Positions 1-4,860 of a stretch of 5,029 bases of DNA are shown piece after piece (position 1 is the first letter of the stretch; the number at the start of each line of letters is the position of its first letter). The notes beneath the pieces were generated by a model, which did no database searches, had not been told where the DNA came from, and was given only the letters and a program-made list of their open reading frames with translations. The stretch lies in NCBI GenBank assembly GCA_004212095.1, contig RXIJ01000089.1, positions 1-5,029 on the forward strand, read 5' to 3'. The translations under genes and the position numbers were made by a program. The stretch is from Methanosarcinales archaeon (lineage in GTDB: Archaea > Halobacteriota > Methanosarcinia > Methanosarcinales > EX4572-44).

Positions 1-399
1 TTTGGTTTTTATCCAATAAACGGACGATCAGTTATTGTTTTCGTAAGCGTTCAAAAAAGGAGGATATCCGATGTTTCTTAAAACGGATTCGAAAGGCAAA
101 CCCAAAAGGAAGGATTATCGCAATACCGGATAACTTTAGTTCTCAAAAGACAAAAATAGTACGGGAATGTGCGAAGAAACCGGATATTGTACTTGTGTAC
201 CTTCCCTCATATTTCCCGGATCTCGAATCCAATTGAATATGTCCGAAAAGATGCAAAAAGGGAGATTTCAAAAACGTTCATAAAAAATCTGGATGTATTG
301 GAGCGTGCAATATCAAAGATGTTCTTTGAATGTTCAAAGAAATTAAGTTACGCTAAATCATGGATTAATAAATTTGCGCCACACATTCAGAAATCCTGA
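1..399 (+). pseudogene. IS630-family transposase, 3' fragment, frameshifted
   Basis: This is the C-terminal part of a DDE transposase of the IS630 (Tc1/mariner-like) type; the 5' part lies outside the window. Three reading frames join into one family-like protein. Frame 1 from base 1 gives FGFYPINGRSVIVF. The frame starting at 48 gives RSKKEDIRCFLKRIRKANPKG, then IIAIPDNFSSQKTKIVREC, then VLVYLPSYFPDL. After one extra base near 225 the frame ending at the TGA at 397-399 gives NPIEYVRKDAKREISKTF and ends KSWINKFAPHIQKS. The presumed second catalytic Asp is codon 129-131 (PDN) and the catalytic Glu is codon 235-237 (NPIE), so they now lie in different frames. One base is missing around 43-48 and one is extra around 225, so the net frame is restored. 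Decay also shows as SSQ where the family usually has SSH, YFPDL for YSPDL, and YVRK for YVWK. An open stretch from 169 to 399 exists but its start is not a real gene start. The family call is confident; the element ends were not found. Confidence 0.88.
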
Positions 400-418
400 A
401 TGTTTAGGTGTTTGACTA

Positions 419-480
419 TAATCAAGTGCAGAAATATAATACTGATAACCTTTGATTCTTGATTACGCAGTAATCAAGTG
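419..480. repeat. Perfect 9-bp hairpin plus 10-bp direct repeat
   Basis: CTTGATTAC at 458-466 and GTAATCAAG at 470-478 are perfect inverted repeats around a 3-nt GCA loop. The right arm, extended as TAATCAAGTG (471-480), is repeated exactly at 419-428. The left arm can therefore pair with either copy. It lies 20-80 nt after the transposase stop, so it may be the transcription end or terminal part of the IS element, or a protein-binding site. Its role is unknown. Confidence 0.6.
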
Positions 481-521
481 AATAGAAAATATGTATCAAA
501 TTTTAGTAGTGAATAGCCTCG

Positions 522-540
522 ATATATATATATATATATA
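522..540. repeat. Alternating AT dinucleotide tract
   Basis: Nineteen bases of strictly alternating A and T follow a G at 521. The tract could act as a TATA element or an easily melted site about 80-100 bp before the DUF2124 start, or it may be a simple slippage microsatellite in non-coding DNA. Confidence 0.7.
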
Positions 541-603
541 GCCATAAACTTCGATAACTTCATATAGCACAGTAACTATGTAAATATTGTTTTTTAATAA
601 TAT

Positions 604-610
604 CTGGAGA
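604..610 (+). promoter_or_regulatory. Ribosome binding site of DUF2124 gene
   Basis: CTGGAGA contains GGAG at 606-609, with a 9-nt spacer before the ATG at 619. It supports that ATG as the start of the DUF2124 gene. Confidence 0.75.
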
Positions 611-618
611 ATATTTAA

Positions 619-1083
619 ATGAAGTTTGTTTCAAAAAAAGATGCACTTTCCGGGATATTGAACCCGTTTCGCGAGCTTGTAAAGGATTCAAAGAAGATCA
701 CGTTTATTGGTTCAGTAGGCTTCTGCACCCCTTTTGCAGAGTTGATGGCGTATGTTATCAGAGGTACTAAAGAGATGGCATATATTGCTGGTCTTGATGC
801 TGAGCATGCAAGAGAAATCATACCTGGTACACATGGAATGCAATTAGGAGAAGAAACAGATCCTCACGCAGATACGATAGTGCTGCTTGGTGGACTTGCT
901 ATGCCAAAAATAGGTGTTGATGTAGTTGATATGAAAAAACTGATTGAAGAACTGACAGGCGGTGACGGGTTCATCATAGGCTCATGTTTTATGGGAATCT
1001 TCGAGCGATCGGGTTGGTACGAGCACATTAACTTTGATTATGTGTTAAACAGTATCATTGATAACGAACTCTGGAAGCGGTAA
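619..1083 (+). CDS. DUF2124 family protein
   Basis: This is a 154-residue protein matching the archaeal DUF2124 family, known mainly from methanogens and without an assigned function. Family-like blocks include GSVGFCTPFAEL (31-42), a D-P-H-A-D segment running into VLLGGLAMPK (about 81-97), and GSCFMGIFERSGW (121-133). The pattern of hydrophobic strands ending in Gly-rich turns suggests a Rossmann-like alpha/beta fold; that is inferred from sequence. There is no signal peptide or membrane segment, so it should be cytoplasmic. Two cysteines in conserved-looking motifs (C36 and C123) could be redox, thiol or metal ligands, which is speculative. The start is well supported by a GGAG site 9 nt upstream. 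A PHP phosphoesterase gene starts 32 nt after its stop on the same strand, so the two are probably co-transcribed. It lies just downstream of a decayed transposase but looks intact. Confidence 0.88.
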   Translation: MKFVSKKDALSGILNPFRELVKDSKKITFIGSVGFCTPFAELMAYVIRGTKEMAYIAGLDAEHAREIIPGTHGMQLGEETDPHADTIVLLGGLAMPKIGVDVVDMKKLIEELTGGDGFIIGSCFMGIFERSGWYEHINFDYVLNSIIDNELWKR

Positions 1084-1115
1084 CAACACACAACAACAAA
1101 TATTGGGCATAACCT

Positions 1116-1766
1116 GTGATAGATCTACACACCCATACAATATTCAGTGATGGCGAACTCATACCATCAGAACTCTTGCAGCGTACAAAGGCGATGGGAT
1201 ACAGTGCCGTTGCCATAACAGATCACGCAGATCCAACAAATATTGAATATCTGATAAAAAGCATACAGAAAATAAAAACATTCCAGAGGCACTATGCCCT
1301 TCATATACTTGTGGGGGTGGAGTTAACATACGTGCCGCCATCACAAATATCGCAACTGGCAGCAAAAGCACGAAAAATGGGGGCAGAAATTATCGTGGTG
1401 CATGGTGAAACGATTGTAGAGCCAGTAGCAGCAGGTACAAACCACGAGGCACTGAAGTCAGACATCGACATCCTGGCACACCCTGGTTTTATAACACCAG
1501 AAGACGTTAAACTTGCAGCAGATAATGATATATTTCTTGAGCTTACCAGCCGATGTGGGCATAATTACACCAATGGATACCTTGCACGTATAGCAGCAGA
1601 TTACGGTGCAAAGCTTGTGGTAAATAGCGACACACATGCACCCTGCGACCTGATGACAGAAAAAAGAGCTTTCGATATAGCAGTTGGTGCCGGGTTAACG
1701 CGAAGTAAAGCTGAACAGGTGATGAAAAACTCAAAAGAACTGGTTGACAGAGTAGCTGGATTGTAG
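1116..1766 (+). CDS. PHP-domain metal-dependent phosphoesterase (histidinol-phosphatase-like)
   Basis: This 216-residue protein is a complete PHP (polymerase and histidinol phosphatase) domain. The metal ligands typical of the fold can be read directly: H5 and H7 (DLHTHT), D12 (SDG), H37 in ITDHAD, E69 in VGVELT, H96 in VVHGET, H122 in LAHPG, and D172 with H174 in SDTHAP. All ligands are present, so it should be an active, probably trinuclear, metal-dependent phosphoesterase in the cytoplasm. Archaeal relatives are usually labelled 'histidinol phosphate phosphatase domain-containing', but the substrate is not shown. No histidine-biosynthesis gene is visible here, so a hisJ-like role should not be assumed. 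The start is a GTG, chosen because the PHP motif DLHTH begins at residue 3 and leaves no room for a later start. The upstream GGG at 1105-1107 is only a weak ribosome binding site. It follows the DUF2124 gene by 32 nt, probably in one transcript. Confidence 0.9.
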   Translation: MIDLHTHTIFSDGELIPSELLQRTKAMGYSAVAITDHADPTNIEYLIKSIQKIKTFQRHYALHILVGVELTYVPPSQISQLAAKARKMGAEIIVVHGETIVEPVAAGTNHEALKSDIDILAHPGFITPEDVKLAADNDIFLELTSRCGHNYTNGYLARIAADYGAKLVVNSDTHAPCDLMTEKRAFDIAVGAGLTRSKAEQVMKNSKELVDRVAGL

Positions 1767-1926
1767 CCGGCCACGAGTTAATTTTCATAGCACTGTGGAA
1801 TTGTGACCAGTTTGCAGACATGTGACAAAAAGTCATGTACGCGTCCTTCTGCCTGAAGCCCGTTAGAATTTTCGTAATTAATCATATAAAAAAGTTGTAT
1901 ACCCAAAGGGTTTTTCAAAATTCTCC
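1767..1926. other. Convergent intergenic spacer
   Basis: The plus-strand PHP gene and the minus-strand UPF0212 gene converge on this stretch. It holds no supported gene. An inverted repeat TGAC-AAAAA-GTCA (1823-1835), extendable on both sides with G-T pairs, and a second small hairpin next to T-runs (1888-1915) make it look like a termination zone for both directions. Confidence 0.55.
1888..1915. terminator. Probable bidirectional terminator
   Basis: ACCC-AAA-GGGT (1901-1911) is a tiny perfect hairpin followed by a T-run (1911-1915) on the plus strand. On the minus strand the same hairpin is followed, after a few bases, by a run of six T (complement of A-run 1888-1893). Archaeal termination relies mostly on T-runs, so the T-tracts are the stronger evidence and the 4-bp stem may be incidental. 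Confidence 0.45.
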
Positions 1927-2280
1927 TTAATCTTTTTTTTCCTCTAACAGATCGACTTCTACAACTTTCAATGGCACATCTTTCAACGCCCGTCCAATCA
2001 CTGATTTAGCAATACGTGAAGCATGTTCCTCGCTTTCAGCGGCAAAGACCCGCATCTCAAACAGTAATCCAACAAGAGCAGTATTTGCAGCAACAAACAC
2101 ACTATCAAGTTTACCGCTGCACAGAGGACATGTTGTAACTCCAACATTCACATCAACGTAATTTAGTTTGGGATTTAATCGCTTGCCAGCTTCAGAAATT
2201 GCGACTCCTCTCGCATCATTAACAGATTTCACATCTTTAACCAACCAGGCAGCTTCCAGAAGCACGTGATAATTCAACAT
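1927..2280 (-). CDS. UPF0212 / DUF555 family protein
   Basis: This small cytoplasmic protein of 117 residues belongs to the archaeal UPF0212 (DUF555) family, whose function is unknown. Family-like blocks are NYHVLLEAAWLVKDVKS near the N-terminus, ISEAGKRLNP (28-37), FVAANTALVGLLFEMRVF (62-79) and AKSVIGRALKDVPLKVVEV (91-109). One Cys pair, C51-P-L-C54, resembles half of a zinc ribbon and might bind metal across a dimer; that is inference. I chose the ATG at 2280 because family members begin at the M-x-N-Y-H-V position and GGAAG lies 7 nt upstream. An alternative ATG at 2301 adds seven residues and overlaps the DUF357 stop as ATGA, but has no visible ribosome binding site. It is the last gene of the purH-DUF357-UPF0212 operon and ends in an acidic/lysine-rich tail (LLEEKKD). 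Confidence 0.9.
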   Translation of the reverse strand: MLNYHVLLEAAWLVKDVKSVNDARGVAISEAGKRLNPKLNYVDVNVGVTTCPLCSGKLDSVFVAANTALVGLLFEMRVFAAESEEHASRIAKSVIGRALKDVPLKVVEVDLLEEKKD

Positions 2281-2297
2281 AACAATACTTCCATAAC

Positions 2298-2579
2298 TCA
2301 TATAGTAAATAATTCTTTCCGAGACACGGCAAAGATTCCAAGTCTTGCACCAGCGTCAAGCCATGCATACCCATAGCTAAAGCACACAAGAGCATTAACA
2401 AGATCTCCTTTATTCATAAAATGCGTACCGTCTTCATAATACGACCGTGCCATTCCAAGAAAATCAACAGCTATATAACGAAGCTTTGAATCCTGGCATG
2501 GGGGTATGTGCACATCATCAAGAGCAGCTGAGAAGAGGTCACAATAGCGATTCACTTTTTCAACAATATTGGCAGTCAT
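2298..2579 (-). CDS. DUF357 family protein
   Basis: This is a 93-residue protein of the archaeal DUF357 family, with no known function. The sequence looks all-helical. A first amphipathic helix (about residues 5-22) is followed by the family core: FLGMARSYYEDG (40-51), FMNKGDLVNAL (54-64) and CFSYGYAWLDAG (66-77). The repeated small/aromatic helix pattern resembles TPR- or HEPN-like helical hairpins, which would suit protein-protein contact; this is inference. I chose the ATG at 2579 (MTANIVEKV), with AGGA 12 nt upstream (2592-2595). A TTG at 2591 would add four residues but directly abuts the AGGA and is less likely. It lies 24 nt after the purH stop and 17 nt (or a 4-nt overlap, with the longer start) before the UPF0212 gene, so it is probably co-transcribed and translationally linked. 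Confidence 0.88.
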   Translation of the reverse strand: MTANIVEKVNRYCDLFSAALDDVHIPPCQDSKLRYIAVDFLGMARSYYEDGTHFMNKGDLVNALVCFSYGYAWLDAGARLGIFAVSRKELFTI

Positions 2580-2603
2580 TGGAAAAAACAATCCTGAAAT
2601 GCT

Positions 2604-4235
2604 TTAATGATTGAAGTGACGCATTCCTGTAAATACCAGCGATACCTCAAGCTTGTTTGCTTCTGCAATTATCTCCTTATCACGTATTGAGCCGCCAGGT
2701 GATACAATGTATCTGATACCTGCTTTCGCTGAGGAGATGATACTGTCTGGAAAAGGGAAAAAGGCATCAGATGTGAGTACGCATTCAGATAAAATTTGTT
2801 TGTAATATTCTTCTACGCCAATTTTTGGTTGTTCTGTTTCGTATCGTGTGAGCAGGTTTTCATGCGCTTTTGTAATCGCAAGTTTTTTGATTGAATCCAC
2901 CCGGTTTGGTTGTCCTGCTCCCATTGCAAGCAGCGTGCAACAACCTGTTTGATATTCATATCCTATGGTTATTGCATTTGATTTCGTGTGTTTGCATGCT
3001 GCAATCGTAAACATCGCAAGATCGTATTTTTTATCCGGGAAGTTATTGCTGGTAACAGCTTCCCATTTTTCGTACAAGCCCTGATCTGCCGTTTGTTTGA
3101 GCACGCCTCCTGTTATGTAATGATAGGTATTGCTGGCAGCAGAACTTTCTTTTAACTTAGGTAGTTTCAGGAGTCGCAGATTTTTATTCTTGTGAGCTAA
3201 AAATTCCAGAGCTTCCGGTTCAAAGGCGGGTGCGAGAATCAATTCTACGAATATACCTTTAAGAAATTGTGCAGCCTCGATAGTTACAGGTTTGTTAAAA
3301 CAGAGGATGCTTCCAAAAGCAGATATGGGGTCTCCCGCCAGTGCTTCTTTAAGTGCTTGAATTTGTGTTGTGCCTGTTGCAATCCCGCAGGGATTATTGT
3401 GTTTTACCATCACTGCTGCGTGTTTACTGGTGATCTGTTCAATTTCCCATATAGTCTGCAGGGCGTTATCTGCATCTATGTAGTTGTTGTAAGACATCTG
3501 CTTTCCATGAAGCTTGACTGCTTTTGGAAGAACTGTGCAAGTGGCATTCACTTCACTATAACATCTGGCTTCTTGATGCCAGTTTTCACCATAGCGAAGA
3601 ATTTTCCCGTTTGTGAATTGTAAACGCAAAATGTCTTCTCCGAGTAGTGTTTTGCTCAAGTACGTGTCGATGATGCTGTCATAGTTGGCAGTGTGTCGAA
3701 AAGCTTTAACAGCAAGTTGTTGTCTCGTATTAAGTGATATGCTACCACGGTTTTGCGTCAATTCTTCTGTAACTGTAGCGTAATCATTGTAATCTGTTAT
3801 CACTGTTACGTATTCATAGTTTTTTGCACCTGCTCGAAGCATCGCTGGGCCGCCAATATCAATCTGTTCGATGGCTTCTGATATTTTCACATTTTTATTG
3901 TTGATTGTTTCTTCAAAAGGGTACAGGTTTATAGCCAGAAGGTCTATAAATCGTATGCCATTTTTTTCTGCTTCCTTTATGTGTAACTGTGAATTTCTTT
4001 TAGCAAGGATGCCTCCATGAATTAGGGGATGAAGCGTCTTTACACGACCATCCATCATTTCAGGAAAACCCGTTATTTCAGAAATATCTACCACGTTGAT
4101 ACCTTCATCTTTTAATACAATAGAAGTTCCGCCGGTAGATATAATCTCAATGTTACTCTTTTGAAGCTCTCTACAAAAATCAACAACACCAGTTTTATCT
4201 GAAGTGCTTATCAGTGCCCGTTTCACAGGAACCAC
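2604..4235 (-). CDS. purH: Bifunctional AICAR transformylase / IMP cyclohydrolase
   Basis: PurH carries out the last two steps of de novo purine synthesis in the cytoplasm: formylation of AICAR to FAICAR with 10-formyl-tetrahydrofolate, then ring closure to IMP. The N-terminal cyclohydrolase (MGS-like) domain, about residues 1-195, shows STSDKTG (10-16), STGGT, TGFPEMMDGRVKTLHP (55-70) and GGPAMLRAGAKN. The transformylase domain follows, with LRYGENWHQ (213-221), SYNNYIDADNA (248-258), the catalytic KH pair in KHNNPCG (K278, H279), DPISAFG (302-308), KSNAI (418-422), GAGQPNRVD (439-447), SDAFFPFPD (489-497), PGGSIRD (513-519) and the terminal MRHFNH. At 543 residues it is slightly longer than typical bacterial PurH (about 510-530), mainly because of a longer segment between GAGQPNRVD and SDAFFPF. 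I chose the GTG at 4235 because GGTGAT ends 6 nt before it. A GTG at 4253 (six residues longer) is possible but has no ribosome binding site. It is the first gene of an operon with the DUF357 and UPF0212 genes and is divergent from the ACT-hom pair. Confidence 0.96.
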   Translation of the reverse strand: MVPVKRALISTSDKTGVVDFCRELQKSNIEIISTGGTSIVLKDEGINVVDISEITGFPEMMDGRVKTLHPLIHGGILAKRNSQLHIKEAEKNGIRFIDLLAINLYPFEETINNKNVKISEAIEQIDIGGPAMLRAGAKNYEYVTVITDYNDYATVTEELTQNRGSISLNTRQQLAVKAFRHTANYDSIIDTYLSKTLLGEDILRLQFTNGKILRYGENWHQEARCYSEVNATCTVLPKAVKLHGKQMSYNNYIDADNALQTIWEIEQITSKHAAVMVKHNNPCGIATGTTQIQALKEALAGDPISAFGSILCFNKPVTIEAAQFLKGIFVELILAPAFEPEALEFLAHKNKNLRLLKLPKLKESSAASNTYHYITGGVLKQTADQGLYEKWEAVTSNNFPDKKYDLAMFTIAACKHTKSNAITIGYEYQTGCCTLLAMGAGQPNRVDSIKKLAITKAHENLLTRYETEQPKIGVEEYYKQILSECVLTSDAFFPFPDSIISSAKAGIRYIVSPGGSIRDKEIIAEANKLEVSLVFTGMRHFNH

Positions 4236-4241
4236 TTTTGA

Positions 4242-4247
4242 ATCACC
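4242..4247 (-). promoter_or_regulatory. Ribosome binding site of purH
   Basis: GGTGAT, read on the minus strand, matches the anti-Shine-Dalgarno sequence of archaeal 16S rRNA and lies 6 nt before the GTG at 4235. It decides the purH start against the upstream GTG at 4253. Confidence 0.6.
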
Positions 4248-4267
4248 AGCCACGATATGTAAAAATC

Positions 4268-4275
4268 TATAATAA
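4268..4275 (-). promoter_or_regulatory. Candidate TATA box for purH
   Basis: TTATTATA on the minus strand lies about 35 nt before the GTG at 4235. With the usual archaeal spacing of about 25 nt from box to transcription start, the transcript would begin near 4246-4250, at or just before the GGTGAT site, giving a short leader. The same AT-rich box (TATAATAA on the plus strand) could also serve the divergent ACT gene. Confidence 0.4.
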
Positions 4276-4292
4276 GCTTATCGGTACTGATA
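4272..4292. promoter_or_regulatory. Overlapping palindromes in the divergent promoter, candidate operator
   Basis: TATCGGTACTGATA (4279-4292) is a palindrome with 12 of 14 positions symmetric around GTAC. It overlaps a perfect 10-bp palindrome, ATAAGCTTAT (4272-4281), which in turn overlaps the putative purH TATA box. A dimeric regulator bound here could affect purH and the ACT-hom pair together. No regulator is known; this is inferred from symmetry and position only. Confidence 0.35.
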
Positions 4293-4337
4293 TGCCACCA
4301 AAAAGTTATTACTACCTTCCGCATTTGGGTACAACAA

Positions 4338-4841
4338 ATGAGAGTTTCTATGAACCTTGAGTTGAAGGATATACCAGGACAACTGGTACTCGCACTTCAA
4401 CCAATCTCCGGAATCAAGGGTAATATTCTAAGCGTGGTACATCATCATGATAAGCGCACACCACGTGGCAGTATTCCTGTGCACGTAGTCTTCGAACTCG
4501 ACAAGGACAAACTGGATGAGTTAATCCGGCAGCTTGAAAAAAATGGCGTGCTGGTGGCTCGTGTCGGTGAAAAGCGTTTGCATGAAAAGATGTCTGTGAT
4601 GCTTATCGGGCACATTGTATATACCGATATACGCGATACCATTGGTGCGGTCGATTCGACAGGTTGTGCTGAGGTTGTTGATCTGGCTCTAAGCATGCCA
4701 GAGATTGAACAGGTTTCATCTGCTTTTATGATGATTCATGCAAGCACTAAAGAGAACCTGATGTCAGCACTCGATATTTTGCATAAAACGGCTGATAAAA
4801 AGGGACTGCTCATGCTTGAGCCTATAAAAAATACGATTTGA
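4338..4841 (+). CDS. ACT-domain amino-acid-binding regulatory protein
   Basis: This 167-residue cytoplasmic protein lacks a catalytic domain and appears to hold two ACT-like halves. The first (about 3-76) has the typical beta-alpha-beta opening MNLELKDIPGQLVLALQPIS followed by GNILSVVHHH and VHVVFEL. The second (about 85-163) contains MLIGHIVYTDIRDTI, the block DSTGCAEVVDLALSMPEI, and a final strand LLMLEPI. ACT domains usually bind amino acids and pass the signal to an enzyme. Very similar proteins in methanogens are found immediately before homoserine dehydrogenase, as here, with the next start 19 nt away. The likely job, inferred from that pairing, is feedback sensing of threonine, methionine or a related amino acid for homoserine dehydrogenase. 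The ATG at 4338 is chosen because family members begin MRVSMNLEL. A nearby ATG at 4350 is the only other close choice. The ribosome binding site is weak (GGG at 4327-4329). Confidence 0.85.
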   Translation: MRVSMNLELKDIPGQLVLALQPISGIKGNILSVVHHHDKRTPRGSIPVHVVFELDKDKLDELIRQLEKNGVLVARVGEKRLHEKMSVMLIGHIVYTDIRDTIGAVDSTGCAEVVDLALSMPEIEQVSSAFMMIHASTKENLMSALDILHKTADKKGLLMLEPIKNTI

Positions 4842-4850
4842 GGATACAAC

Positions 4851-4856
4851 GGTGGT
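4851..4856 (+). promoter_or_regulatory. Ribosome binding site of hom
   Basis: GGTGGT lies 4 nt before the ATG at 4861. The spacing is short but acceptable, and it supports that ATG as the homoserine dehydrogenase start within the same transcript as the ACT gene. Confidence 0.55.
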
Positions 4857-4860
4857 ATAG

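Larger units (their letters stand above)
400..618. other. AT-rich non-coding region between transposase remnant and DUF2124 gene
   Basis: I see no convincing coding sequence here. The stretch contains a hairpin with direct repeats (419-480), an alternating AT tract (522-540) and several TATA-like boxes that could drive the gene at 619: CATATAG around 561-567, TATGTAAATA at 577-586, and the AT tract itself. A box near 561-567 would place a start of transcription near 590, leaving a leader of about 30 nt that contains the ribosome binding site. The choice among these boxes is a guess. The right end of the IS element should lie in this region, but no terminal inverted repeat can be confirmed without the left end. 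Confidence 0.5.

Noticed and set aside
169..399. A standalone 76-residue gene starting at 169
   Set aside because: The first part (MRRNRILYLCTFPHIS) is out-of-frame translation of the transposase; only the part after about 226 matches IS630, so it is a piece of the pseudogene.
419..480. CRISPR-like repeat array
   Set aside because: Only two 10-bp copies and one hairpin, with no regular repeat-spacer pattern and no cas genes.
615..821. 68-codon minus-strand open frame opposite DUF2124
   Set aside because: Antisense shadow of a recognised gene with no independent support.
1116..1766. Naming the PHP gene hisJ / histidinol-phosphatase
   Set aside because: The PHP fold is clear but substrate cannot be read from the motifs, and no his gene is nearby.
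1543..1836. 97-codon minus-strand open frame opposite the PHP gene
   Set aside because: Shadow of a clearly conserved PHP domain; composition is unlike a real protein and no ribosome binding site was seen.
1835..1930. 31-codon plus-strand open frame in the convergent spacer (MYASFCLK...)
   Set aside because: No ribosome binding site, no recognisable composition, overlaps the end of the minus-strand UPF0212 gene, and lies in the probable terminator.
3267..3623. 118-codon plus-strand open frame opposite purH
   Set aside because: It is antisense to conserved purH sequence, Cys/Phe-rich in a way typical of reverse-frame translation, and has no family resemblance.
4445..4696. 83-codon minus-strand open frame opposite the ACT gene
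   Set aside because: Ser/Thr/Arg-rich antisense shadow of the ACT coding sequence.
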